Shown: piece by piece, positions 33,601 to 41,079 of the stretch
Position numbering within the stretch: position 1 is the first letter of the stretch
Layout of the letters: every line of letters begins with the position of its first letter
Assembly (NCBI RefSeq): GCF_027887165.1
Contig: NC_077227.1
Location: 82,291,430 to 82,355,429, forward strand
DNA: 64,000 nucleotides
Direction of reading: 5' to 3'
From: Monodelphis domestica
Lineage: Eukaryota; Chordata; Mammalia; Didelphimorphia; Didelphidae
The notes under the pieces: model-generated
Told to the model about the DNA's origin: nothing
What the model saw: only the letters and a program-made list of their open reading frames with translations
Databases searched by the model: none
Position numbers and translations under genes: made by a program

Positions 33601-34268
33601 AGTATGAACATTATGTTATCAAGGCTTTCTTTTTTAAGTTTTAGAAGGAAATCTACTAGATCATTTGGTAAAGGTAAAGACTATAAGCCATATCTAAAAC
33701 ATGTTACTATATGATGGCCTGCTTGATGTGGAGTGAGGGCCCAGGTTTAAAACCTGGGCTCTTCCTCTAAAATACATGACCTTGGCAAAGTTATTTAACC
33801 TCTTACAATCTCATTCCTTTCTCACACTAAAATGAGAGTTGTATATCAGATAATTTCTAACATACATTATAACTCAATCTAATATGCACTTGATGCCTTT
33901 AATGAACTATGTATGAATCTAAAAAAAAATATTCTAAAACCCTCTTGATGTTATCCACCCTTTTGATTAGACTCCTAATGAGAGAATTATGAAAAAAAAG
34001 GTTGACAAAAAAGTTAATAGGATAGAAGGAAATAATGAACAATACATGTAATTTAATTACAAGCCAAGAGTCAAAAATCATCTACCTCCAGAAGTCTATG
34101 TCTTTCTTTTTCTGCCAGCTTTCCTTTTCCATTTGCAATTTCTTCCACAGACTTTTTAAGGGCTGCATTTTCTCTCTTAAATTTTTCTAATTCAGTTTCA
34201 GATTTGGAGCTGCTGGTTTTTAATCCCCATTTATTTTTAACGAAATCTTTGGGGCTTCTGGATGACAT
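5683..34268 (-). CDS. CEP55: CEP55, centrosomal protein of 55 kDa (8 coding exons, spliced)
   Basis: CEP55 is a coiled-coil scaffold that moves from centrosome to midbody and recruits ALIX and TSG101, and through them ESCRT-III, for cytokinetic abscission. Joined coding exons are 34268-34086, 31211-30936, 29494-29426, 13529-13379, 11305-10992, 10046-9975, 8944-8819 and 5880-5683. All junctions have AG/GT and compatible phases, giving 462 residues against 464 in human as I recall it. Most of the chain is heptad-rich coiled coil. The ESCRT/ALIX-binding segment (about 160-217) keeps W184, Y187 and R191 at the human positions. The C-terminus is a ubiquitin-binding zinc finger with C438, C441, H456 and C460. 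No internal stop or frameshift is seen, so the gene looks functional. Intron 4 is the longest, about 15.9 kb, and rich in transposons. Confidence 0.97.
6985..7222 (-). mobile_element. MIR-type SINE fragment
   Basis: Antisense MIR landmarks: TTGAGCAAATTAAGATC, GCTCAGTGGCAAAGCTGGAA, TTAAGCCCAGGTTTTG. It lies in CEP55 intron 8. Confidence 0.6.
7530..7930. other. GC-richer unassigned block in CEP55 intron 8
   Basis: It is noticeably richer in G+C than its surroundings (CCACCTCCCCACAGCCATGG; ATGGGAAAAGGGGTCC). It resembles a decayed transposon interior but matches no family I can name. Confidence 0.3.
8330..8413. repeat. ACCT/ACAT/AC simple-repeat patch
   Basis: Short tetranucleotide runs (ACCT, ACAT, ATCT) end in a CA run of about 16 bp at 8397-8412, in CEP55 intron 8. 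Confidence 0.8.
8819..8944 (-). CDS. CEP55: CEP55 exon 8
   Basis: A 126-nt phase 0-0 exon between TTTACCAG and CTTTG|GTAAGT encodes 42 residues of coiled coil, including QACTLDFENEKLDRQ and LKELRRAREQITRLE, with clear human counterparts. Confidence 0.95.
9975..10046 (-). CDS. CEP55: CEP55 exon 7
   Basis: A 72-nt phase 0-0 exon between TGTGGTAG and CAACAG|GTATTC encodes 24 residues. VQFLYTSLLKQQEE and VALLEQQ match the human protein almost exactly. Confidence 0.95.
10340..10545 (+). mobile_element. MIR-type SINE
   Basis: GGGCAAGTCTCCTGGACTTC, TTTCCTCATTTGTAAAATG and CAGCTCTGGGACTAGGATTC are sense landmarks of a MIR/MAR1-like SINE in CEP55 intron 6. Confidence 0.7.
10992..11305 (-). CDS. CEP55: CEP55 exon 6
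   Basis: The largest coding exon (314 nt) runs from a GTATTAG acceptor to a CTCAG|GTGAGC donor. It completes the split glycine codon and adds 104 codons. Landmarks shared with human are LSFELNEFRRKYEE, ADVQHLED and KLEEEKKRSEELLSQ. The whole segment is predicted coiled coil. Confidence 0.95.
11735..11925 (+). mobile_element. MIR/MAR1-type SINE
   Basis: TATAGTGGATAGAGTATTAG, GGGCAAGTCACCTAACCTC, TTTCCTCATCTGTAAAATG and CCCTTCCAGTTCTAAA show a nearly complete copy in CEP55 intron 5. Confidence 0.85.
11935..12005 (+). mobile_element. L2 3'-terminal fragment
   Basis: GTCTTTGTATCCCCATTGC and AGCACAGTGCCTAGCACAT are the conserved L2 3' end. A short antisense piece of the same end (CTATGTGCCAGGCACTGTGC) is at 9450-9475. 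Confidence 0.65.
12645..12684. repeat. (AC)20 microsatellite
   Basis: An uninterrupted dinucleotide run of about 40 bp in CEP55 intron 5, probably length-variable. Confidence 0.95.
12925..13190 (+). mobile_element. MIR/THER-type SINE
   Basis: ACCTGGGTTCAAATCTTGCC is the box-B region; CTGTCCCGAGACTCAAATG and ATAGCACTTATCATACATG are the 3' part. It lies in CEP55 intron 5. Confidence 0.65.
13379..13529 (-). CDS. CEP55: CEP55 exon 5 (ALIX/TSG101-binding region)
   Basis: The acceptor is CTCAAAG before 13529 and the donor is GAAG|GTCAGG after 13379. The 151-nt exon starts in phase 0 and ends after the first base of a glycine codon. It encodes ALEKNQQWLVYDQQREAYV, nearly identical to human, with W184, Y187 and R191, the residues known to grip the ALIX and TSG101 peptides. 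A glutamine-rich tail follows. Confidence 0.95.
14340..15800. other. Unassigned block in intron 4, left part LTR-like
   Basis: On the minus strand CCTATATAATAAATGAACC near 14650 is followed by a GC-richer stretch, as in an LTR, but no paired ends or target duplication are found. The G-rich part at 15290-15480 is also unclassified. If this is an LTR fossil it is old and broken. Confidence 0.3.
15928..16168 (+). mobile_element. RTE-tailed SINE, nearly complete
   Basis: Head CAACTAGGTGGTGCAGTGG, box B GAGTTCAAATCTAGCC, body GGGCAAGTCACTTCACC, tail AAATGGCAAACCACTCCA and GTCAGACATGACTGAAAACC. The tail shows RTE dependence. Confidence 0.85.
16330..16560 (-). mobile_element. Non-autonomous hAT (Charlie-type), diverged
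   Basis: The minus strand reads CATTGGTGAAGGTTTTCAAG, then TGTCCAAACTGCAACTTCAAG, then GGGTGGGGCATGTAAAAAATG, aligning along its length with 22905-23146. Open frames across it are incidental. Confidence 0.55.
16575..16715 (+). mobile_element. MIR-type SINE with L2-like tail
   Basis: CTGGGTTCAAATCCTTC is followed by GACATAGTAGGCTCTTAATAAA, the shared L2 3' end. Internally shortened. Confidence 0.6.
16860..17910 (+). mobile_element. L2 LINE with RT region, split by a MIR
   Basis: ACCATACCTATTTTATTGAAACTGC resembles the L2 RT block for STETAL, and TTCAATATGTCCAAAACTAA with ATCCAATCAATTGCCAAGAC the L2 C-terminal region. A MIR-type SINE lies at 17405-17590. No open frame remains. Confidence 0.6.
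17405..17590 (+). mobile_element. MIR-type SINE inserted in L2
   Basis: TAGCACAGTGGCTAGAAGG, AAGTTCAAATCCCAACC and TTATTCATCTGTAAAATGG are sense landmarks. L2 sequence lies on both sides. Confidence 0.7.
18700..18990 (-). mobile_element. Old L1 ORF2 fragment
   Basis: GGTCTAAATCTATTTTATGC, TACCTTGTTTCATTGGTC and CTAAGATCTGGTAATACTC match, in diverged form, the antisense ORF2 stretch seen at 45.7-45.95 kb. Confidence 0.5.
19020..19215 (-). mobile_element. MIR-type SINE fragment
   Basis: CATAGGGTCACATAGTTAAG and GGACTTGAACCCAAGTCTTC are the antisense core of a MIR. Confidence 0.6.
19300..20470 (+). mobile_element. L3/CR1-type LINE, 3' part
   Basis: About 1.17 kb of the C-terminal ORF2 region and 3' UTR of a CR1-clade element: GTGAGTCAACAGAGTGACATGG, AAGGAAAAACTTCCTAACAA, and an ending near TTGGACTAAATAAATATGAG. 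These blocks characterise mammalian L3. The element is very old and has no open frame. Confidence 0.8.
20593..20696. repeat. (AC)n/(AT)n compound microsatellite
   Basis: CT, AC and AT dinucleotide runs merge into ATACAT-type repeats. The 62-residue open frame across it is only repeat translation. Confidence 0.9.
20700..21030 (-). mobile_element. Old L1 ORF2 fragment
   Basis: GATGTTGATTTAAGCCTA, AACCAATATTAAATAG and TGAACTCTGGTAATGCTTTG repeat the pattern of 18.7-18.99 kb. It is the same ORF2 region in the same orientation, separated from it by a CR1/L3 copy. Confidence 0.5.
21241..21441 (+). mobile_element. SINE1-type SINE, full length
   Basis: Runs from GGGGCAGCTGGGTAGCTCAG to AGGTAAGGGTTTAAAAAAAA. 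Flanks AGTTAGGATG and AGTTAGGGTG form a target duplication with one difference. Confidence 0.9.
22078..22275 (+). mobile_element. SINE1-type SINE, full length
   Basis: GGGGCAGCTAGGTAGCTCGG to AAGATAGAAGTTAAGAG. Flanks TATAAGGTAG and TATAAAGTAG form a ten-base duplication with one difference. Confidence 0.9.
22356..22551. mobile_element. Non-autonomous hAT element (SPIN/URR1-like)
   Basis: A 196-bp element with perfect 16-bp terminal inverted repeats, CAGTGGTTCTCAACCT and AGGTTGAGAACCACTG. Flanks GTTTAGGG and TTTTAGAG are an eight-base target duplication with two differences, fitting the hAT nTnTAGAn pattern. Internal text (ACTGTATTGTGGGTCACGG) matches my memory of SPIN/URR1-type elements. 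It has no coding capacity. Confidence 0.85.
22905..23146 (+). mobile_element. Non-autonomous hAT (Charlie-type), diverged
   Basis: ATGGTGAACCATTTAGAAATTG then ATGCCCAAACTGC resembles the Charlie start (CAGTGATGGCGAACC, then GAGTGCCCAAACTGC). A GC-rich core follows (GGGGTGGGGCATGTGAAAAATG), and the end GTGTCACATCTTTGCTAACATG resembles the other terminus. It shares its core with an inverted copy at 16.33-16.56 kb. Confidence 0.6.
23150..24840. other. CEP55 intron 4, unassigned AT-rich stretch
   Basis: No exon, RNA gene or clear element is seen, apart from weak L1-like text after 24.49 kb. Confidence 0.4.
24840..25290 (+). mobile_element. L1 fragment, left part
   Basis: ORF2 C-terminal sequence: GAGAAAATCAAATTAAAACTG, then ACACTAATGCACTGTTGGTG, then AATTGGTTTAACTACTGTGG. 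It is continued at 26425 after a block of nested insertions. Confidence 0.65.
25422..25580 (-). mobile_element. SINE1-type SINE, 5'-truncated
   Basis: AAACCCTGACTTTCTACCTT to AACCCAGGACTTCCCATCTC is the antisense 3' two-thirds of SINE1, inside a MIR-type SINE. Confidence 0.7.
25665..26352 (-). mobile_element. Solo LTR (endogenous retrovirus fossil)
   Basis: A 688-bp element begins TGTAAGG and ends TTCACA on the plus strand, flanked by the 4-bp duplication TATC (25661-25664 and 26353-26356). No internal region accompanies it. It is inserted inside a MIR-type SINE. It shares blocks with the LTR at 27.16-28.11 kb, so both belong to one family, which I cannot name with certainty. A recombined fossil of moderate age. 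Confidence 0.75.
26425..26790 (+). mobile_element. L1 fragment, right part of the same copy
   Basis: The sequence resumes with CCCACTACTGAGTATATA, then AATTGGTGAATGGTTCAAC and GGAGAACCAGGATTACATAC, the order expected right after the part that ends at 25290. Confidence 0.7.
27164..28108 (+). mobile_element. LTR of the same family (endogenous retrovirus fossil)
   Basis: It begins TGAGAAC and ends TTTACA. ATTACTCCACCCTGCTCAGAC near the start and TTATATTAATTAAAATCTCC near the end match the opposed LTR at 25.67-26.35 kb. A SINE is inserted at 27874-28060. After the end, TTTGGCCGAAACC resembles a tRNA-Phe-type primer-binding site, so this may be a 5' LTR with a remnant of interior, though a solo LTR is also possible. 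Broken fossil. Confidence 0.65.
27874..28060 (-). mobile_element. SINE1-type SINE inserted in the LTR
   Basis: A 5'-truncated tRNA-derived SINE with an A-rich tail. The flanks GACCACTTATTTTT at 27860-27873 and 28061-28074 are a perfect 14-bp target-site duplication, which suggests a fairly young insertion. Confidence 0.9.
28466..28622 (-). mobile_element. SINE1-type SINE with internal deletion
   Basis: AAACCCTTATCTTCCATC and AGCCACCCAGTTGCCCCC mark both ends. About 30 bases of the middle are missing after GTTTATTGG. Confidence 0.8.
29426..29494 (-). CDS. CEP55: CEP55 exon 4 (start of ESCRT-binding segment)
   Basis: A 69-nt exon with acceptor TTTTTAG and donor GAC|GTAAGT encodes 23 residues ending VEIQLKD (human MEIQLKD). 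The first 14 residues are diverged from human, as expected for the linker before the ALIX/TSG101-binding helix. Phase 0 at both ends. Confidence 0.93.
30936..31211 (-). CDS. CEP55: CEP55 exon 3
   Basis: This is a phase 0-0 exon of 276 nt (92 codons) between a TTTTTTCTAG acceptor and a CACAG|GTACTT donor. It encodes charged coiled coil containing LETEKEK, AEKEKEIQRLKDQL and SELESKASTLHLSQ, all with direct counterparts in human CEP55. It forms most of the N-terminal coiled-coil dimer. Confidence 0.95.
32096..32288 (-). mobile_element. SINE1-type SINE
   Basis: AACCTTTACCTTTTCTGCC to GAGCCACCTAGTTGCCCCC is a nearly complete antisense copy in CEP55 intron 2. Confidence 0.85.
33018..33192 (+). mobile_element. 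MIR/MAR1-type SINE
   Basis: GAGGCAGCATGGTAAATAC, AGATTCAAAGCCTGTCTC, TTTCCTCATCTGTAAAATA and CCCTTCCAGCACTAAATG, in CEP55 intron 2. A weaker copy is at about 33720-33870. Confidence 0.75.
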
Positions 34269-34280
34269 TTCTGGAATGTT
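34086..34280 (-). CDS. CEP55: CEP55 exon 2, first coding exon
   Basis: The acceptor is TTTTTACAG before 34280 and the donor is GAG|GTAGAT after 34086. Twelve bases of leader precede the ATG at 34268, which has G at -3. The 61 codons start MSSRSPKDFVKNKWG and end RHRLLE, closely matching the human N-terminus MSSRSTKDLIKSKWG. The exon ends in phase 0. The upstream in-frame ATG at 34331 lies in intron 1 and is not used. Confidence 0.95.
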
Positions 34281-34489
34281 CTGTAAAAACAGGAAGGAAA
34301 GCACATAAAAGATATTAGTTGAAAGAATCAAACCTAAGCACTCTCAGTTAGTCTTAGCAAAAGAAGTATCCAGAATGGAAAATGCTGAAATCATGCACTG
34401 GCCTTACCACAAATAGGCCACAATTACAACCTAGAAAAAATACTAAATGATCTTTTTCATATCTTCTCCATTTATCATTTTACAAAGCA

Positions 34490-34680
34490 TTTTCTTGGAC
34501 ATTATTTTATTTAATTCTCTAATAACTTTGTGAAGGAGACAGAATACCCATTATTATCCTTAGTTTTGCAGATGAATAGAGGATTAGAGAGGATAAATGA
34601 TTTTCACAAAGTTACATAGCTTCTAAGTAGCACTTGAGCTCAATTGATCTAATTTCAAATACAATGCTCTTCTGTGACCT
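34490..34680 (-). mobile_element. MIR-type SINE, old
   Basis: ATACCCATTATTATCCTTAG, GCAGATGAATAGAGGATTAG and CACAAAGTTACATAGC are antisense MIR text in CEP55 intron 1. Confidence 0.6.
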
Positions 34681-34824
34681 TTTTAAATGAAGCACTCAGA
34701 TGATGATGGGTTCAGGCTTAAGTGAGAAAGATATAAAATTTGGGGGAGGGAGGAGAAAAGATAGGAAGGATGGAATCCAAAAATGAAAAGAATCAAGTAG
34801 GAAAAAACCCAGGAATGATGTTTG

Positions 34825-35015
34825 GTAGAGAGGCAGTATGATATAAGAGAAAGACTACTAAATTTGGAGGCAGAAGACTTGGGTTCCAATTCTGACAATT
34901 AATATGTAACTTTGGGTAAATTACTAAACCTTCTATTAAGTGACCTAAGTTTCTTCATCTAACACTACCTACTCCACATGGTAAAGCTCAAATGAGATAA
35001 TAATAACATTAAAAT
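34825..35015 (+). mobile_element. MIR-type SINE
   Basis: GAGGCAGTATGATATAAGAG, CTTGGGTTCCAATTCTG and AAAGCTCAAATGAGATAATA are sense MIR landmarks. Confidence 0.65.
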
Positions 35016-35039
35016 AAAATGATAAACAGTTTGGTAAAA

Positions 35040-37560
35040 GAGGCACAAAAATACTGAAGAAAAATACACATTAAAAAAACAGAATTGGCCTAATGGAGAA
35101 AGAGGTACAAAAGTTTACTGAAGAAAATAATTTCTCAAAATTTAGAATTGGGCAAGTAGAAGCTAATGACTATGAGACAACAAGAAATGTTAAAATAAAG
35201 TCAAAAGAATGAAAAATATAAGAAAATGTGAACTATCTCATTGGAAAAAATAATTGACCTGGAAAAGAGATCAAGAAGAGTTCATTTAAGAATTATTAGA
35301 CTACCTGAAAACCATAATCAAAGAAAGAGACTAGCTATCAAATTCCAAGAAATTATCTGGGAAAACTGCCTCTATATCATAGATCAGAAGGTAAAAGAGA
35401 AATTGAAAAAAATCCATCAATCACATCCTAAAAGAGATCAAAATCAAAATTCTTAGGAATATCATAGTCAAATTCCAGAGTAACCAGGTCAAAGAGAAAA
35501 AAAATATATCAAGCAGTCAGAAAGAAACAATTTAAATATTGTGGAGTCAGAGTCAGGATCACAAAAAATTTAGCAGCTTCCACATTAAAGGAGTGGTGGC
35601 CTTATAATATGATATTCTGAAAGGATATAATCAAGAGTCAACTACTCAGCAAAACTGAGTATAATCCTTCAGGGGAAATTTTTAAAATTAATTTAATAAA
35701 ATAGAGGACTTTCACACATTCCTGATGAAAAATCTGCCATTTAAATAAAGGACTCAAGAAACAAATAAAAAGGTAATCATGAAAGAATAGTCATAAAGGT
35801 CTCAATAAAGTTAAACTGTTTACATTCCTATATAGGAAAATGAAATATGCAACTCCTAAGAACTTTATTGTTATTTTGGCAATTAAAAATTAAAAAGAGT
35901 TTAAATAGAAGGCATGGATACAAGTTGATTATGTAGGAATGACCTTCAAAATAGAATGAAGGGGTAAGAAAGGGGGTTGCATTGGGAAGAGGGGGAAGGG
36001 AGAAATAGAATGAGGAAGATTTTCTCCATAAAAGAGGCACATAATGGAGGGGGAAATGGTGGGGCAATGCTTGAACCCCACTATTATTGGAGTTGGTTCA
36101 AAAGTGGAAAAATATATACTCAGTTGTATACAGATATGGAACATATCCAACAAAGAAACAGGAGGAGGAGGGGTAAGAGGAGATGATAAAAGGGAAGACA
36201 GATTAAAGGGGGCATCGGTTAGAAGAAAAATAAGACATTTGAGTAGGTACAGCATAAAAAGAAAAAAGAAACAAGAAAATGGGATGGAAGGAAAAATAGA
36301 GTATAACTGTGAATGTCAATGAGATGAGAGCTCACTTATGAAACAGAAGTGCTTAATAGAAAGGATTAGAAAATCTAACAATATGTTGTTTATAAGAGAC
36401 AAAGCAGAAAGACACATACAGTTAACCATAAAGGGCTGGGGCAAAATCCAATATGTTTCAGTTAAATAAAAAAAGGCAGGGTCAGCAAATCATGATCTCA
36501 AAGCAAAAGAAAAATTAGACAATTAAAAAGGATAGTCAAGGAAACTACATTTTGCTAAAAGCACTACTGACAATAAATATAAAAAATCTTTATATTAAGT
36601 CCGATAAAAGCCAAACTTCTCACATACTGAGTACAGAAATAAGTTAAATTCATAAAATTAAGAGCCATTTCCCAATTGATAGATGGTCAAAGGATATAGT
36701 CAGTTTTCAGAAGAAATCAGTTATCTATGGACATATTAAAAAATGCTCTAAATCACCACTTATTAGAGAAAGGCAAATTAAAACAACTCTGAGGTTTTAC
36801 CTAACACCTATCAGAGGTAACAATGCTGGAGGAGATGAGGAAAAATAGGCACATTAATGAACTGCTAGTGAAGTAGGGAATTCCAACAACCATTCTGGAG
36901 AACAATTTGCAACTGGGCCCAAAGGGCTATAAAATTGTGGATGTCTTTTGACCTAAGAGTACTACTAGGAGGTTTATATCCCAAAGAGATCAAAGGAAAA
37001 GGACATCTATGTTCAAAAATATTTCTAGCATCTCTTTTTGTGGTAGCAAAGAACTTTAAATCAAGGGGCTATTCATCAATGGGGGAATGGCTGAACAAGT
37101 TGTATCATATGATTGTGATGGGCTATTATTGTGCTGAGAGTGGTAATTTCAGAAAAAAAAAAAACATGGCAAGTCCTATAGGAACTGATGCAAAGTGAAG
37201 TGAGAAGAACTGGGAGATTACCGTGCACAATAACATCATTGCTGAAATGAGGATCAACTGTGAAAGACTTGGCTATTCTAATCAATACAATGATCCAAGG
37301 AAATTCCAAAGGACTTATGATGAAAAAATGCTATCCACCTCCAGGGAGAAAACTGATAGAACTCCGAGTGTAAACTGAAATATTCTTGCTTTAAAAAAAT
37401 ATGGCTAATATGGAAATATATTTTAAATGACTTCACATGTATAATTGATATTATATTGCTTACCTTCTCAGTGGGTGGGGAAGAATGGTGGAAGGAAGGG
37501 AGAGAATTTGGAACTTTAAAATTAAAAATAAAAGAATTCTTAAAATACAATTTTTTAAAT
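35040..37560 (+). mobile_element. L1 LINE with internal deletion
   Basis: Plus-strand order: ORF1 C-terminal region (35.2-35.7 kb, with ITKNLAASTLKEW-like coding in broken frames), a purine-rich spacer (about 35.85-36.3 kb), start of the ORF2 endonuclease (36.3-36.6 kb), then a jump to the ORF2 C-terminus and 3' UTR (36.65-37.55 kb; GEWLNKLYH near 37.09 kb). Most of the reverse transcriptase is missing. It lies in CEP55 intron 1, opposite to transcription. Confidence 0.85.
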
Positions 37561-38204
37561 TTAAAAAATTTATCATTAAAGTCCGGCATATTAACCCAGT
37601 AGTGTTATCAGGTGGTCTATTAAATTCAAACTACCAAGAAAATATGGAATTTGGCAAGCATTTTAAGGAGAAGAAATATGGCTTGGGCACATCTTAGGTA
37701 GTGAGCACTATTACTTTTTGCTTTAACTCATTTCAGGAACTTTCCAGGCTTTCATACTTGGCGTCTTAGATTCACTACAGTTTACTAAGAAAACACAGCA
37801 AGAGAAATAAAGATAGGGATTAGATCTATGATTTCATCATAGATCAAGGCCTCCCAGGTAAGGAACCTCCATTTACCAATGCAGGTTAACACCTTCTATG
37901 GAACCTATAGTCTCAGAAAGCTACCTATATCACTAAAAGGTTAAATGGCTTAACTAGGATCATAAAGTCAGCATAAGAGGCAATGCAATATAGTGGAAAG
38001 CAAGCTTCAAAACCAGAGGGATTTGTGTAACAGTCCTATCTATAACCCATGTAAAAGATACTTTAAGGAAAAAAAAAACAAAAACCAAACATCACCACCT
38101 AATTCTGCTTATTAAGGGTAGATAAAAAGAAATGCTGAAAATATAAGCCAACAGGACTAGAAAGTAACTTCAGAAGCTCCCTAATCCCCACATCCCCAAT
38201 TAAT

Positions 38205-38990
38205 TGAAATTAAACAATCAACAAGCATTTAAGCACCTACTATGCAACAGGCACCATGCTAAGTACTGGAAATTCAAAGAAAGGTAAAAACATAGTCCCT
38301 GCCCACAAGAAGCTCATGGTCTAATGAGGAAGACAGCATGCTACAAGATGTACCCAGTGTAAATGGAAAATAATCTTAGGGGGAAGCCACTAAAGGAGAA
38401 TAAGGGAAGGGTCATGACTAGGAGAAAGCTATAGAAGATAGGATTTAAACTGAGTCTTGAAGGGCAACTAGGTGGCATAGTAGATAGAGCACCAGGCCTG
38501 GAAACAGGTGGTCCTAGGTTCAAATCTGTCCTTAGACACATCTTAGTGGTGTGAACTTGGTGAAGTAACTTAACCCTAATTGCCTGACTCTTGCTGCTTT
38601 TCTGTCTTAGAACTGAAGGATAAAGGTTTAAAAGAGCAAACAAACAAAAACAAAAACTGTGTCTTAAAGACAGCCAGGAAAGCTAGAAATTAGAAGCAGG
38701 TAGGGAGAGCATTCCTAGTATAGGAGAAATTTAGCGAAAAGGCAAGTAGTTGGCAGATGAATGAAATCTAACAGGAAAAAGGCCAGTATCACTATATTAT
38801 GGAATAGATGAAGGGAAATAAAAGTAGAAGGGGGCCAGATTGTAAAAGGCTTTAGATGCCAAACAGGAGTTTGAATTAAATCCTGGAGGTAATACAGGAC
38901 CAATGGAATAAACTGAGGAGAGTCAGATGGTTAGATCTGTGCATTAGGAATTATTATTTTGCAGTTTCTTGCAAAGATGGATTGGGGAAG
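38205..38990 (-). mobile_element. L2 LINE split by a SINE
   Basis: AAGCACCTACTATGCAACAGG and AAGAAGCTCATGGTCTAATG are the antisense L2 3' UTR. The L2 continues after the SINE at 38461-38655 with AGAGCATTCCTAGTATAGG and GATTGTAAAAGGCTTTAGATGCC. Confidence 0.75.
38461..38655 (+). mobile_element. SINE1-type SINE inserted in L2
   Basis: GGGCAACTAGGTGGCATAG to AAAGGTTTAAAAGAGC plus an A-rich tail. Flanks ACTGAGTCTTGAA and ACTGTGTCTTAAA are a 13-base duplication with two differences. Confidence 0.85.
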
Positions 38991-39019
38991 GAAGAAATTT
39001 ATACAGTGAGCTCTCCAGT

Positions 39020-39310
39020 TTTCTAGCTTCAAGTCTAAACTATTCTCCTTGGCTTTCAAGGAAGGCTTTCCCTGACTTGGTCCACACTATCCATATTACC
39101 TTTCCAAAATCATTTCACTCTACACTCCAAACCAGTTCCCCACTCTAATCCTGCTAATTTTCTTACTGCCAACAGACATACAATATTCATTTTTCTCACT
39201 TGCATTGTTGTGTTTCCTCTTCCATTATTAAAATATCCATCCTTTAAGGCCAAATTTAAGTCCCTAGTCATTTTTTGAAGCTTTCCCCAATTCCCTTGTC
39301 CTCATGAAGG
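39020..39310 (+). mobile_element. L2 3' UTR fragment
   Basis: AAGGAAGGCTTTCCCTGAC and the CT-rich segment to 39.3 kb match the L2 3' UTR in sense. A related tail, TATTCAATAAATATTTGTTGATTG, is at 39667-39691. Confidence 0.5.
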
Positions 39311-40049
39311 CCTCCTCCCCCAAGTTTCCTTATCTGTAAAATGAAGGTATTGGACATAATAAGCCAGGAAAAATTATCTTATTTTGATGATCCCACTGGC
39401 ACTATTAGTCATTCCTTATTTCTTATTGAAGAAAATAAATTGTTGTTTGCTGACCCATATGGAAAACTGATTTCTCATTTATATGTCTGCAGTCTCAAGA
39501 TAAATGTTCTAAACTCCAAATAAGTCAGTGGCTGAGGACTGATAATATATGGTCTTTAAGGTGCTCTCTGGCTCTGAGGTTTTATTATTCTATATGTATG
39601 AGCTACTACTATGATTTCTAATATTACTATGATCTTATATTCCCCGGAGTGCCTTGAACATAACAAGTATTCAATAAATATTTGTTGATTGATAGGACAT
39701 TATAGAGAGTAAAGCCCTTTCCTATTTTTAAGTGCCTCCTGGGAAGTCAACAAGCATTTATTAAGTGTTTACCATGGACCAGGTACTGTATTAAGTGCTA
39801 AGAATATAAATACAAGCAGGAAATTTATTCAAATATTTATGTATCTACTGTGTTAAATGGTGGGGGATATAAAAAATGTAGATAAGACAAGTTTCTGCCC
39901 TTCTAGAACTTACAGTCTGGTATACAAGATAAACATAGAAAAACTTTTAATACATAGTATTACAAGGTAGACATATTAGAGAGTTGTAAAAAAAGTGTTA
40001 GCAGATTAGGGGAAACTTCATCATAATGGACATATAAGGTTTACAAGGC

Positions 40050-40210
40050 CTTTTTACTTCATCCTACAAAATTACTACAGATATGATTCCCATTTCAGAG
40101 GATAAGAGACCTGCCCAATATTACACAATAAACATCAGTATTAAGATTTGAACACAGATTTTTCTTAACTACAAGACCAACACTCTTTCCATTACACTAT
40201 GCTGCCTTTA
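40050..40210 (-). mobile_element. MIR-type SINE
   Basis: TTCCCATTTCAGAGGATAAG, AAGATTTGAACACAGATTTT and TTCCATTACACTATGCTGCC are antisense MIR landmarks. Confidence 0.7.
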
Positions 40211-40219
40211 AGCATTTGT

Positions 40220-40470
40220 TGCTTGTTGTTGTCATTTTTCAGTCATGTCCAACTCTTCATGACCTCATTTGGGGGGGAGGGGTCCTTGATAAAGATACTG
40301 GAGTGGTTTGCCATTTTTTTCTCCAGCTCATTTTATAGATGAAGAAATTGAAGAAAAGAGGGTTAAGTGACTTGCCCAAAGTGTCTGAGGCTAGATTTTA
40401 GGTCATGAAGATGATTCATTCTGACTCCAAGTCCAGCACCCTATCCACTGTGCCACCTAGCTGTCTCCCT
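40220..40470 (-). mobile_element. RTE-tailed SINE
   Basis: TCATTTTTCAGTCATGTCC, ATACTGGAGTGGTTTGCC and GTGCCACCTAGCTGTCTCC mark a nearly full copy. AGCATTTG on both sides (40211-40218, 40471-40478) is the probable target duplication. Confidence 0.85.
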
Positions 40471-41079
40471 AGCATTTGAAAAGGGCTCTAAAGATTGGGC
40501 AGAAATTCAATAGTCAAAAAATAGGACAGAAAATATTCAGGCATTGGAAACAGTGTAAGCAAAGCCAGAGATTTGGAAGAGCATGTGGAATATTCAGGGA
40601 CAGAGGGCAGTTTCCTTGGGTTTGAGTTTAGAATATATGGAACAGAGTAACAAGAGAGAAGTGTAGAAATGTTGAGTAATGCCAGATTGTAGAGGGCTTA
40701 GAATCCTTAAAAAAATAAAAAAAAGCTTAGTTTGAATTAACTAAGAACTTAGTTTGAACTAAATTTTTCTGAGCAAGGGAATAATAACATAGTCAGATAT
40801 GCTCCTAAGGAAGCCCAAAGGGTGAAAGCCACCAAAAAGCAAATTTAGGAATGACATAAAAGGGAAAACTATCAAAAAATGAAACAGGTTTTTTTGTGAG
40901 ATATTGGTCACAAAGCAATGACTAGATGACCACTTCTCAGTTATGTCCTAGAAGGAGTTCTTTTTCGGTATTTTGGACTAATGGCCACTGGGGTTCCCCT
41001 TCTAACTTAAAGATCATTCTCACAGTGGTGTTAAGTATAGGTAGAATCCAGTCAGGATAGTGTTTTAGGAGCACATTGT

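Larger units (their letters stand above)
39740..40810 (-). mobile_element. L2 LINE with MIR and SINE insertions
   Basis: AGCATTTATTAAGTGTTTAC and TACTGTATTAAGTGCTAAG begin an antisense L2, which resumes at about 40,490 with GGAAGAGCATGTGGAATATTC and GCCAGATTGTAGAGGGCTTAG. A MIR (40050-40210) and an RTE-tailed SINE (40220-40470) sit inside. Confidence 0.65.
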
